64,000 nucleotides of DNA from Desulfovibrionaceae bacterium (GTDB lineage: Bacteria; Desulfobacterota; Desulfovibrionia; Desulfovibrionales; Desulfovibrionaceae). The DNA lies in NCBI GenBank assembly GCA_031082225.1, contig JAVHLG010000002.1, positions 75,591 through 139,590 on the forward strand, written 5' to 3'. Shown in pieces: positions 47,707 to 56,784 of the stretch; position 1 is the stretch's first letter, and each line of letters opens with the position of its first letter. Below the pieces are notes generated by a model, which saw only the letters and a program-made list of their open reading frames with translations, did not search any database and was not told the origin of the DNA. Both the position numbers and the translations under genes were made by a program.

Positions 47707-48411
47707 CTAGGCCCCGTCCGGGCCGGTGAGGCCCGCGGCCTCGGCCACGTCATAGCCGCCAGGATCCGCCTCGCCGCCGGACAGGCGCAGGATGCCCGCC
47801 TCGGGCACGGCGGCCACGATGTCCCGGTTGTGGGTGGCCATGATGATGCTTGTGCCGTGCAGGTGGAACTGGCGAAAGACGTCCAGAAGCCGCAAGGAAA
47901 GATCCCAGTCCAGGTTGCCCGTGGGTTCGTCGGCCAGGATCACCCGGGGGCCGGTGACCACGGCCCGGGCGATGGCCACCCGCTGCTGCTCGCCCCCGGC
48001 CAGTTCGGCGCAGGGGCAGTCGGCCAGGGCGTCGAGCTTTAAGGCATGCAGCACGGCCATGATGCGCCGCGCAGCCTTTTGCCGGGGCATGCCGCGCACC
48101 TCCAGGGGCAGGATGACGTTGTCGCGCACGGTGCGCCCGGGCAGGATCTTGAAGTCCTGGAAGACCACGCCCACGTCCCGGCGCAGGGCCGGCAGGCGGC
48201 TTTTTTTCATGCGCGCCAGTTCGTGTCCGGCCACGCTGGCCTGGCCGGACTGCAGGGGCAGGGCGCCGTGCAGGATGCGCAAAAGCGTGGTCTTGCCCGC
48301 GCCCGAGGGGCCGGTCAGAAAGACGAATCCCCCCCGGCCCACGGAGAACGAGACGTTGCGCAAGACCCACCGCGCCCCGAATCGAAAGGAGAGATTGCGC
48401 ACCCGTACCAT
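47707..48411 (-). CDS. ftsE: Cell division ATP-binding protein FtsE
   Basis: 234 residues from ATG 48411 (TGGAGCG upstream); the track adds an unsupported 25 residues. Walker A TGPSGAGKTTLL (about 35-46), Q-loop VGVVFQDFKILPGRTVRDNV (the FtsE hallmark), signature LAGGEQQRVAIARA, Walker B VILADEPTGNLD and switch His in ATHNRD. It hydrolyses ATP to drive the FtsEX conformational switch controlling septal hydrolases. The C-terminal extension after about 205 is Gly/Ala-rich and poorly conserved. Confidence 0.94.
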   Translation of the reverse strand: MVRVRNLSFRFGARWVLRNVSFSVGRGGFVFLTGPSGAGKTTLLRILHGALPLQSGQASVAGHELARMKKSRLPALRRDVGVVFQDFKILPGRTVRDNVILPLEVRGMPRQKAARRIMAVLHALKLDALADCPCAELAGGEQQRVAIARAVVTGPRVILADEPTGNLDWDLSLRLLDVFRQFHLHGTSIIMATHNRDIVAAVPEAGILRLSGGEADPGGYDVAEAAGLTGPDGA

Positions 48412-48601
48412 TTCGCTCCATGCCGCCTTGAGAATAACCGTCCGGTCAGGGCCGATGCCCGCACCTTCGCGTCCAGACACGCCCACGGCCCATGTTGCAG
48501 TCCTGCGGTCGTGGCCATGGGGCCGCCGTCAGGAGGGCGGCATTGCCCCGCCCGGGGCCTCCTGCCATGTCCGAAAAGCGGTTATGGACGCACCACGGGC
48601 A

Positions 48602-50845
48602 TCAGCCGCACTTGGTGAAGCCGCAGGATTTGCAGATGTGGCAGCCTTCCTCGAACACCAGTTCCGCCCCGCAGTCCGGGCAGCGGGGGGCGGTCAGGGA
48701 GGCGTTGCCGTCTTTGACCACATGGCCCTGCATGTAGCGGCTCTCCAGCACCCAGGACACGGCGTCGGGGATGGACAGGAGCAGCCCCTTTTTCTGGAAC
48801 ACCGGGTTCTCGCCGCCGATGCCCTTTAACTGCCCCACGATGTCCTCCACGTCCACGCCCGAGCGCAGGGCCAGCGACACCAGCCGTCCGATGGCCTCGG
48901 CCTTGGCCGTGACCGAGCGGCCGGACTTGCCGATGGTGGCGAAGACCTCGAAGGGCCTGCCGTCGACCTCGTTCACCGTGAGGTAGAGTTCGCCAAGGCC
49001 GGTTTTGACCTTCTGGGTGAATCCGTAGACCACATCGGGCCGGGTCTTGACCCGGGTGGCGGCCTTGGGGGCCTCCTCCTGCCCGGCCTCGCCGGTGCAC
49101 AGCACCTGGGCCGTCTTGCAGCCGTCGCGGTAGACCGTCACCCCCTTGCAGCCGAGTTCGCAGGCCATGCGGTAGATGCCCGCGATCTCCTCCTTGGTGG
49201 CGGTTCCCGGCAGGTTCACGGTCTTGGACACGGCGTTGTCCGTATATTTCTGGAAGGCGGCCTGCATGCGCAGGTGCCACACGGGGTCGATGTCCATGGC
49301 CGTGACGAAGACCCGGCGAAGGGCCTCGGGAATCTCCTCCATGTGGGCCACGGAGCCCTTGCGGGCCACCTCGGCCAGGATGTCCGGCCGGGCCAGTCCG
49401 GCCGCATCCAGGGCGGCGCGAAAATACGGGTTGGTCTCCACGAGCTTTTCGCCGTCCATGACGTGGCGGGCGAAGCTTAGGGCGAAAAGCGGCTCCACGC
49501 CCGAGGAGCACCCGGCAATGATGGACAGGGTGCCGGTGGGGGCGATGGTGGTGGTGGTGGCGTTGCGGTAGGGGCCTTCGTTTCGGGCCGCGAAGACCGA
49601 ATCCGCAAAGGTCGGGAAGGGGCCGCGCTCGGCGGCCAGGGCGGCCGAGGCCTTTTTGGATTCGGCCTGGATGAAGCTCATGAGCCGCTCGGCCAAGACC
49701 AGGGCCTCGGGGCTGTCGTAGGGGACGTTCACCCGGTAGAGCAGGTCGGCGAAGCCCATGACCCCCAGGCCGATCTTGCGGTTTTTTTTGACCATCTCGG
49801 TGATGACCGGCAGGGGATATTGCGAGGCGTCGATGACGTTGTCCAGAAAGCGCACGGACAGGCCGATGATCCGGGCCAGTTCCGCCCAGTCCACGCCGTC
49901 GGGGGAGGTGGGGGAATGGACCAGGGCCAGGTTGATGGAACCCAGGTTGCAGGCCTCGTAGGGCAGAAGGGGCTGCTCGCCGCAGGGGTTGGTGCTCTCG
50001 ATCTCGCCCAGGGCCGGGGTGGGGTTGTCGCGGTTGATGCGGTCCAGGAAGACGATGCCCGGATCGCCGCTCTCCCAGGCCTTGCGCACCAAGAGCTCGA
50101 AGATCTCCCGGGCGCTTTGTCTGGCCACCGTCACCCCGTCGCGGGGATCGATCAGGTCGTAGTCATGTCCCGACTCCGCCGCCTGCATGAAGGCCTCGGT
50201 GAGGCCCACGGAGATGTTGAAATTGTCCAGGGCGTGCTCGCGTTCCTTGCAGGTGATGAATTCCTTGATGTCGGGGTGGTCCACACGAAGGATGCCCATG
50301 TTGGCCCCGCGCCGTGTGCCGCCCTGTTTGACCTGCTCGGTGGCGGTGTTGAAGATGCGCATAAACGACACCGGCCCCGAGGCCACGCCTCCGGTGGAGC
50401 CCACCCGGCTGTGCTTGGCCCGAAGCCTGGAGAAGGAAAAGCCCGTGCCGCCGCCGGACTTGTGGATGAGCGCGGCGAACTTCACGGCGTCGAAGATCTC
50501 CTCCATGGAGTCGCCCACGGGCAAAACAAAGCAGGCCGCCAATTGCCCAAGCGGCGTTCCGGCGTTCATGAGCGTGGGGGAGTTGGGCAGAAACTTGTAG
50601 GAGGTCATGAGGTCGTAGAAGGCCCGGGCCGTGTCCTCAATGTCGCGCTCTTCGCCGTAGTTGGCCTCCTGGCTGGCGATGGCCAGGGCCACGCGCCAGA
50701 AAAGGCCGGTCTCGTCCTCCAGGGGGCGGCCGTCGGGGCCTTTGCGCAGGTAGCGCTTGGACAGGACGATGGCGGCGTTTTGGTTGATGGCCGGGGCGGG
50801 CAGGTCGGCGGGCGCGGGCAACGGGGCGGCGGACGGGTCGGACAT
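48602..50845 (-). CDS. nrdJ: Class II adenosylcobalamin-dependent ribonucleoside-diphosphate reductase
   Basis: 747 residues. It reduces ribonucleotides to deoxyribonucleotides with a radical made from coenzyme B12, working with or without oxygen. Typical sequence: SKRYLRKGPDGRPLED, FLPNSPTLMNAGTPLGQLAACFVLPVGDSM, SGGGTGFSFSRLR, STNPCGEQPLLPYEACNLGSINL (thiyl and redox cysteines), TTTIAPTGTLSIIAGCSSGVEPLFAL, and NLPGTATKEEIAGIYRMACELGCKGVTVYRDG. The C-terminal zinc-binding tail CPDCGAELVFEEGCHICKSCGFTKCG is intact. ATG 50845 has GGAG ten bases upstream. No cobalamin riboswitch core was recognised upstream. The single-subunit enzyme needs B12, consistent with cbiK in the same region. Confidence 0.96.
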   Translation of the reverse strand: MSDPSAAPLPAPADLPAPAINQNAAIVLSKRYLRKGPDGRPLEDETGLFWRVALAIASQEANYGEERDIEDTARAFYDLMTSYKFLPNSPTLMNAGTPLGQLAACFVLPVGDSMEEIFDAVKFAALIHKSGGGTGFSFSRLRAKHSRVGSTGGVASGPVSFMRIFNTATEQVKQGGTRRGANMGILRVDHPDIKEFITCKEREHALDNFNISVGLTEAFMQAAESGHDYDLIDPRDGVTVARQSAREIFELLVRKAWESGDPGIVFLDRINRDNPTPALGEIESTNPCGEQPLLPYEACNLGSINLALVHSPTSPDGVDWAELARIIGLSVRFLDNVIDASQYPLPVITEMVKKNRKIGLGVMGFADLLYRVNVPYDSPEALVLAERLMSFIQAESKKASAALAAERGPFPTFADSVFAARNEGPYRNATTTTIAPTGTLSIIAGCSSGVEPLFALSFARHVMDGEKLVETNPYFRAALDAAGLARPDILAEVARKGSVAHMEEIPEALRRVFVTAMDIDPVWHLRMQAAFQKYTDNAVSKTVNLPGTATKEEIAGIYRMACELGCKGVTVYRDGCKTAQVLCTGEAGQEEAPKAATRVKTRPDVVYGFTQKVKTGLGELYLTVNEVDGRPFEVFATIGKSGRSVTAKAEAIGRLVSLALRSGVDVEDIVGQLKGIGGENPVFQKKGLLLSIPDAVSWVLESRYMQGHVVKDGNASLTAPRCPDCGAELVFEEGCHICKSCGFTKCG

Positions 50846-51223
50846 GTGGCGCGGTCTCCAATGGGTCGAAACGGTTGACGAAAACTATCCGGGCGCCTGC
50901 GACGCCACGGAAAAAACAACAACATTTTGCATGGTTGAGCTTGGCCGGGGAGCGAAAGGCATGCGGCCGGGGTGACGGGGAAACTACGTTATTTGCCCCA
51001 TGCCTGCAACCGCATGACGCCTGACGTGGGGCATGGAAATTCCGGCCTATCTGACCGACGGGCTCCAAACGATCAGAAAGAATTGTGTGATTTCAAAGAC
51101 AAAGAAAATTCTGCGGGAGGGGGAAAACCATGGATGCACGAAGGCCGATATATGGAGACGGCATGGGCCTGCGCATATGCATACGGTTGCCGATGCGACC
51201 ATGGCCGCCTGGGAAAAACGTCG
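50846..51223. other. 378-bp intergenic region, nothing convincing
   Basis: The plus-strand ORFs from 50972 and 51033 extend antisense into the sulfotransferase-like gene and lack motifs. TGCCCCA (50994-51000) and TGGGGCA (51027-51033) form a weak inverted repeat. No B12-box or NrdR-box pattern was seen before nrdJ. Confidence 0.4.
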
Positions 51224-53011
51224 TCAGGATGGCGGCCGATTGGGTGTTCGAATGCCGATCAAGGACTTCTTGTGTCTGTCGGTAAAGGCATTCGACAGCA
51301 TGTAGGCGTATATTGAGGCCTGGGGAAGAAGCGCGAAATAGTCGATAAAATTCTGGATGTTGTTGAGGGCCGTGAAATCCGAGCAGAGCAGGATGACGTT
51401 TTTGAAGCCTTTGCCGAGGAGGGCGTCGGTCCACGGATAGCGGTGATTCGGGACGAACCATCCGTCAAAAAGGAAGACATCCCACGCCGCATATTTTTCC
51501 TTGAAGCTTCGTTTCGGCATGAGCAAGGACTTGCCGGGCAGGTCGCGGTGGAGGGAGGCCAGGAGGTCTTCAAGGAGAATGGCCGGCCCAGAGGCCACGA
51601 TCAAGGTGTTGCCTGCGGGCAAAGACGCAAGGCGGATCCGTTGCGAGTATTCGAAATTGTCTTCCAGGAACGCGAGGGCCATTTTTTGCGGCGTGACGGC
51701 TTCCGGGGCGAGATGTTCCAGGATGCCCAGGGGATCGTCCAGGCGACAGGACAGGTTTGCCATGTATTCATTCGTAAAATTTGTCCATCGCGTGTCGTGC
51801 GGGATACGTTCCAGGCTGGTCAGGGCGTTTTTCGTTTCACCATGCAGCCGCTGGAGTTGGGCCAGTTGGAAAAGGGCGCTGTGGTGGAAAGGGAAGCGTG
51901 TGGCGTTGCGTTTGGCCATGTCGAGGTCGAGGCCCATGCGTCTGGCATATGGGGAACTGGCCAGTGTGCAGAACAGATGGCCAGCTTCAATGGAAACGCA
52001 GGTGTTCTGATCACAATATGATTTCCCCAGAAGTGTTTTCAATATTTCGAAGAGGGCGCGGAATCGTTCCGGCGTCGTGACCTGATGCGGGCTGATGGTC
52101 AGCCTGGCGCCCTTGCGTATGCCTTCAAGAAGAAAATGAAAGGTCGCATCGTCCATGGCGGCGTTGATTTTTGCGAGCAAAAGCGAGGTGTAGATGTTGT
52201 CGTCGGTGTTGTCGTTTGTTTCGAGTTTCAATGCCGTTGTTGGATTGTTTTTTGACGAGGCGCCGTTATGCCAGTCGTCGACGGCGCGGCAGGAGTCCGT
52301 GGCTGATACATCCGTGGGGCCGATATCGCGGGCATGATCCGGAGGGAAGGTGATCTTGCCGGAGAAATACTCATACACAGCGAAGTCATGGCAATATTTC
52401 TGAATGGTTTCCGTCCGGATATGGGCGCACGGCGTGCGTGGATTGTTTTGCGACTGATTTCTAAAGGGGATATCGCCAAAGGATATGCCAAGCGCCTGCC
52501 CCAAAGCGAAAACGGACTCGCGCAGTTGGTCGACGAAGCCGATGAAAAAATAATTCTCCAGACGTGCGATGGCCCGTTCGACCGTTCCGCCCAGATGCCT
52601 GACCATGGACATATACGGATTGTCGAAAAGGTAATCGACAAACGAGCCATAGCTGTACAGTTTTGTCTGCATGCCATGGCGATAAAGGGAATAGGCGACG
52701 GCCAGAGGGTTTCTCAGGAATGTGAAGTAGTATACTTTGCAATCTGCATTCAGCAGTTCATGTATGCCGTATACGTAATGTCCGCCGCAGTAGTGGCTCG
52801 AACGGGTGGAGGCGTTTATGCTGTCGGCAAAGGAAATGCATGAAATGGAGGATTCGATATATGTATATCTTGGAAAGTCCCTGCCGAACATGGCATGCAA
52901 GGAGGTTCCGGCGCATTTTGGGATATGATCAAAGACGAACACGCTTTTGAAGCTGGGATCCGGGAATTGAAGCTCGCGCTCGATATCAAGCAGGGAAGTG
53001 GCGGCGTCCAT
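51224..53011 (-). CDS. Sulfotransferase-like protein with large unknown C-terminal region
   Basis: 595 residues. Residues 25-230 resemble the sulfotransfer_2 / heparan-sulfate-2-O-sulfotransferase fold: VFVFDHIPKCAGTSLHAMFG contains the 5'-phosphosulfate loop, and YYFTFLRNPLAVAYSLYRHG the 3'-phosphate-binding strand (PAPS binding). RHLGG and the ARLENYFFIGFVDQLRESV stretch are also family-like. Residues about 260-595 are not recognised; parts such as ALFQLAQLQRLHGETKNALTSLERIP look TPR-like. The gene is A+T-richer than its neighbours and is flanked by long non-coding stretches, suggesting transfer. A role in sulfating a surface glycan is inferred; the cofactor PAPS/APS chemistry would fit a sulfate-using host. 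Confidence 0.7.
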   Translation of the reverse strand: MDAATSLLDIERELQFPDPSFKSVFVFDHIPKCAGTSLHAMFGRDFPRYTYIESSISCISFADSINASTRSSHYCGGHYVYGIHELLNADCKVYYFTFLRNPLAVAYSLYRHGMQTKLYSYGSFVDYLFDNPYMSMVRHLGGTVERAIARLENYFFIGFVDQLRESVFALGQALGISFGDIPFRNQSQNNPRTPCAHIRTETIQKYCHDFAVYEYFSGKITFPPDHARDIGPTDVSATDSCRAVDDWHNGASSKNNPTTALKLETNDNTDDNIYTSLLLAKINAAMDDATFHFLLEGIRKGARLTISPHQVTTPERFRALFEILKTLLGKSYCDQNTCVSIEAGHLFCTLASSPYARRMGLDLDMAKRNATRFPFHHSALFQLAQLQRLHGETKNALTSLERIPHDTRWTNFTNEYMANLSCRLDDPLGILEHLAPEAVTPQKMALAFLEDNFEYSQRIRLASLPAGNTLIVASGPAILLEDLLASLHRDLPGKSLLMPKRSFKEKYAAWDVFLFDGWFVPNHRYPWTDALLGKGFKNVILLCSDFTALNNIQNFIDYFALLPQASIYAYMLSNAFTDRHKKSLIGIRTPNRPPS

Positions 53012-53254
53012 CAGGTCATCTCTGGTTTTGATGGGGAACAGGATGGTACGGGGGCTCCCGGTGCGGTTGAGCCTGCCCGGGCTGTCGGCCGGGACCGAGA
53101 GTCCCCAGCCTCATGTCCGGGGATGCGGCGCGGCGACCCCCAGACGCCGACTTCCCGGCGGCGGCCCGGCGGAGCGGCCTGGGCAGCGGCGGATTGGCGC
53201 TCCGGCAGGTGCTCCGTGGCGGCTCGTCTGGATTTTTGCCTCCGCCGCCCGGAA

Positions 53255-53821
53255 TCATCGCCTAGCCCCGGGCCGACAGGCCCCGGCGCAGCAGCCGCCG
53301 GAGAGAAACTCGCTGTAGGCAAAAAGGATGCGCCGCTCCCGGTTTATGGCGTCCCCTGTCAGCGGCGGCGCGGGCGAGGCCGCGGCCAGGGCCACAAGCT
53401 CGTCGTAATGGGGGATGGTCCGCATGCCGCCCCGGGCCAGGATATGCCCGTCGGCCACGCGCAGAAGCAGCGCCTCCTTGGTGTCCGTGATCAGGGCCAG
53501 GGGCACGGGGGCCTCGCCGTAAAGCCGTGCGGCGGCCAGGGTCTCGCGGATGTAGGAGCCGGGTTCGCCGGAACAGAAGATGACCACCAGAAGCGGCGCG
53601 CCGTCCGCGTCCGCAACCGTCAGGTCCACCATGCGGGTATAGTCTTTGCCCTCCACCGGGAAGCACACCCCTGCCTTGGCGCACATCCGGTCCTTGGGGT
53701 AGCCCCGCTCCTCCACCAGAAGCCGGGCCAGGGCCTGGCGGAATTCCTCGTAGGAGGTTTCCTCCACGTCCTCGCCGGTCAGATAGTCCCGGATGACCCG
53801 GTTCAGGCTTTCCTCGTGCAT
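53255..53821 (-). CDS. HsdR_N-type (PD-D/ExK-like) protein with degenerate active site
   Basis: 188 residues. ESLNRVIRDYLTGEDVEETSYEEFRQALARLLVEERGYPKDRM is the helical lead-in seen in type I restriction HsdR N-terminal-like proteins (PF13588). MVDLTVADADGAPLLVVIFCSGEPGSYIRETLAAARLYG follows, where the usual E-x-K catalytic pair after the beta strand is replaced by FCSG. The fold is therefore nuclease-like but probably inactive. The conserved ending TIPHYDELVALA also fits the family. It is a stand-alone gene, with no hsdM or hsdS near. It precedes nothing in operon; the hybrid kinase upstream ends 134 bases before it. Function unknown. Confidence 0.6.
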   Translation of the reverse strand: MHEESLNRVIRDYLTGEDVEETSYEEFRQALARLLVEERGYPKDRMCAKAGVCFPVEGKDYTRMVDLTVADADGAPLLVVIFCSGEPGSYIRETLAAARLYGEAPVPLALITDTKEALLLRVADGHILARGGMRTIPHYDELVALAAASPAPPLTGDAINRERRILFAYSEFLSGGCCAGACRPGARR

Positions 53822-53955
53822 AGGCCGTCCCGATGAAGGTTAGGATTATGCCGCATGGCGGCGGCGACCGGAAAAAGGTAGCATGTCCGGTCCCGGTGTC
53901 AATCCGGCCCGGCCGCCGCTGGCGGCGCAAAGCCCCGCCAGGGGCTGTGCATGGT

Positions 53956-56529
53956 TTAGTTGAGTCGGCGTTTGGCCGCGACCCGGCGTACGGTGTCGTC
54001 CAGGGTCTGCATTTCGAAGGGCTTGGCCAGGAAATCGTCCATTCCGGCGGCCAGGAACCGGTCCCGGTCCGACTCCATGGCGTAGGCGGTCAGGGCCACG
54101 ATGGGGATGTTTTTGACCGTCCCGGGAATCTCGCCGTGCCGGATGTGCCGGGTGGCCGTCAGCCCGTCCATGACCGGCATCTGGATGTCCATGAGCACCA
54201 GGTCGAAGGGGTCGGCCGCCAGGGCGCGCAGGGCCTCCTGGCCGTTGACCGCCTCGGTGACGGCGTGTCCCATGTGGCGCAGCATGGTCGCGGCGCTTAA
54301 CCGGTTGCTTTCGTCGTCCTCGGCCAGAAGCACCCGCAGGGGCGACGACGGATCCACGGCGGCCCCGGCCCCTGCCGCCTGAGGGATCAGGCAGGCGGGC
54401 AGCCAGAAGGCGGCGGTGAAGGAAAAGACGCTGCCCTTGCCCGGGGCGCTTTCCACCCACAGGGAGCCGCCCAGCAGTTCCGAGAGCTGTTTGGCGATGG
54501 ACAGGCCCAGGCCCGTGCCGCCGTATTTCTTGGTCAGATAGTCCTCGGCCAGGGAGAAGCTGTCGAAGATCGAGTCCAGCTTGTCCCCGGGGATGCCGAT
54601 GCCCGTGTCCGCCATCCGGAACAGCAGGCACTCGCCTGCGAAATCCTTGTCCACGAACACCCGCTGCGGCCCGTCGGGGGACGGGGCATGTCGCGACACG
54701 GACAGCTCGATGCTGCCGTGCGTGGTGAAGCGGATGGCGTTGGCGAGCAGGTTGACCAGAATCTGGCGCAGGCGGAAGGGGTCGCCCACCAGGATGGCCC
54801 CCACCGCATCGTCCACCCGCCAGGTGAAGCGCAGGCCCTTGAGCCGGGCCTGGACCTCGTGGGAGCGGCACAGGGAATCGACCAGTTCGCGGAGGTCGAA
54901 CTCCTTGACCGCCAGTTGCACGGCCCCGGACTCCATATTGGCCAGTTCGATCAGGTTGTCCACGATGGACAGGAGTTTTTTGGCCGACTGCATGGTGATG
55001 TCCCAGCATTCGGTCTGATCGGGCGGCAGGGAGATGGTCTGGGCCAGTTGGGCCATGCCGAAGATGGCGTTTAAGGGGGTGCGCAGTTCGTGGCTCATGT
55101 TGGCCAGAAACTGGGTCTTGGCCTGGTTGGCCTGTTCGGCCTGCTTTCTGGCCTCGGCCATGGACACCTCGGCCAGCCTGCGGAAGGTGGTGTCTTGGAC
55201 CGTGGCCACCAGCACGTTGTGCCCCGGGACCGGGAAACTGGCGATGGTGACGTGGCGGCGCTCGCCCGTGGCCGTGGTGATGGGCAGATCCTTCCAGAAC
55301 ATGCGGCCCGGGTCGCCGCTTTGCACATCGGCGAGCATGTGGTCGCGGATGCGCGTACGCTCCGCGGGGTCGGGAAAGAGGCTGCCGAAATAGCCGTCCA
55401 GCGTAGACAGCGCCTCGGGCGGCCAGCCGAGGATCTCGGAATAGCGGGGGTTCTGGAAGGTGGCCAGGCCCGTGTCCATGAAGCGCACGCTCACGCCGAT
55501 GGGCAGGCTGGCCAGGACGGTCTCCATGAACCGGCGGCGTTTGAGCAGTTCCTCCTCGGCCTGCTTGCGCTCGCTGATGTCCCGGCCGACGGAGAAGATG
55601 CGCTGTTCATCCGGCAGGGGGATCGAGGCGAAGGACAGCCAGGCGTAGGCGCCGTCCTTTTTGCGGTAGCGGGCCTCGAAGTTGCGGACGGGAGAGCCCT
55701 CCACCAGCCGTTCCCCCACGGCCAAAAAGGCCGTCAGATCGTCCGGGTGGACCAGTTCCACCACTTGCCGTCCCGTCAGTTCTTTTTCGCCGTAGCCCAG
55801 GGTCCGGGTCCAGGCCGGGTTGACCTGCACAAGGACGCCCGCATAATCGGTCACGCCCAGAAGATCCATGGAATGGTTGAACAGCCGGTCCCGTTCCCGG
55901 GCCAGCCGGTTGGCGCTGGTGACGTCGGCGGCCATGAACAAAACGCCCGTGACCTCTCCCGTGTTGCTGGTCAGGGGGGCGGTGTGCAGGCTGAGATCCA
56001 CTCCGGATCCGTCCCGGCGCTGGCGGCGGACGTCCAGGCCGGCCAGGGGGCTTCCGGCGAAGGCCCGGTCCAGGACGACCGTGAACTCAGCCTGTTTTTC
56101 CTCCGGGACCGTGGGCGGCCGCCGTCCCATGACCTCGTCCGCCCGCCATCCGAAGAGCCGCTCGGCCGCAGGGTTCCACAGGCTGACGCGGCCCTCCCGG
56201 TCCAGGATGTAGAGGGCCAGGGGCGCGGCGTTGACGATGGAGGCCAGCTTGTCCCCGGTCGCCGCGCATTCCCGCCGGGCCGCGTCCAGATGTTCCAGGG
56301 AGGCCCGCTGACCGGCCGCCACCCGGCGCAGCAGGGCATACAACAGCAGGCTGGTGGCCACCACGAAGAACCAGCCCTTGAAGGTCTGCATGCTGGAGAT
56401 GGCCTGGGGGTCGTGGAAAAGGGCGTCCACGGCCATGTCCGAAAAAAGGATCCAGGCCCCGGCGGCCAGGAAATAGACGGCGGGGATGACAAGGACGTAT
56501 CTGCTGCCCGGCTTGAGCATGGGGCGCAT
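53956..56529 (-). CDS. Hybrid sensor histidine kinase: 2TM-PAS(x3)-HisKA-HATPase-REC
   Basis: 857 residues; ATG 56529, with ATG 56520 as alternative. Two short membrane helices at about 12-32 and 48-67 leave almost no periplasmic loop, so sensing is likely cytosolic or in the membrane. PAS1 about 90-205, PAS2 about 210-325 with HPDD, PAS3 about 335-455. HisKA His480 in [15 protein letters not shown]; HATPase with LVNLLANAIRFTTH, DTGIGI and GTGLGLSIA; REC Asp781 in LMDIQMPVMDG. The HATPase-REC part closely resembles the kinase at 25.6-29.2 kb (same order, SFSLAEDYLTKKY versus SFALAEEYLTKKY), pointing to duplication within the genome. No regulator is adjacent. Confidence 0.9.
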   Translation of the reverse strand: MRPMLKPGSRYVLVIPAVYFLAAGAWILFSDMAVDALFHDPQAISSMQTFKGWFFVVATSLLLYALLRRVAAGQRASLEHLDAARRECAATGDKLASIVNAAPLALYILDREGRVSLWNPAAERLFGWRADEVMGRRPPTVPEEKQAEFTVVLDRAFAGSPLAGLDVRRQRRDGSGVDLSLHTAPLTSNTGEVTGVLFMAADVTSANRLARERDRLFNHSMDLLGVTDYAGVLVQVNPAWTRTLGYGEKELTGRQVVELVHPDDLTAFLAVGERLVEGSPVRNFEARYRKKDGAYAWLSFASIPLPDEQRIFSVGRDISERKQAEEELLKRRRFMETVLASLPIGVSVRFMDTGLATFQNPRYSEILGWPPEALSTLDGYFGSLFPDPAERTRIRDHMLADVQSGDPGRMFWKDLPITTATGERRHVTIASFPVPGHNVLVATVQDTTFRRLAEVSMAEARKQAEQANQAKTQFLANMSHELRTPLNAIFGMAQLAQTISLPPDQTECWDITMQSAKKLLSIVDNLIELANMESGAVQLAVKEFDLRELVDSLCRSHEVQARLKGLRFTWRVDDAVGAILVGDPFRLRQILVNLLANAIRFTTHGSIELSVSRHAPSPDGPQRVFVDKDFAGECLLFRMADTGIGIPGDKLDSIFDSFSLAEDYLTKKYGGTGLGLSIAKQLSELLGGSLWVESAPGKGSVFSFTAAFWLPACLIPQAAGAGAAVDPSSPLRVLLAEDDESNRLSAATMLRHMGHAVTEAVNGQEALRALAADPFDLVLMDIQMPVMDGLTATRHIRHGEIPGTVKNIPIVALTAYAMESDRDRFLAAGMDDFLAKPFEMQTLDDTVRRVAAKRRLN

Positions 56530-56784
56530 CCAGGGGCAAGGTGTTTTCGTATCTTCGAAAAGATATCCCAGGGGAGGGGAGAAGACAAGGAAAGACCGGC
56601 AGACATTCGACCGGTGGCCGGAATTGGCGATGGCCCGGCGTCAGGGCGGCATGCCCGTATCCACGCCGCGGGCCGCGGCCAGCTTCTTGAGCCGCGCCGA
56701 CGGCATGGCCCGTTTGCCCCGCCCCCGGCGCGACTCGATTTTTGTCCGGGGATGCGCTAGTTGTGTCCAAACGACGGAGACGGC

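Noticed and set aside
50846-51223. Cobalamin riboswitch or NrdR box before nrdJ
   Set aside because: Neither a B12-box core nor an NrdR-type palindrome could be recognised.
51033-51305. 90-residue plus-strand ORF
   Set aside because: Runs antisense into the sulfotransferase-like gene, has no ribosome site or motif.
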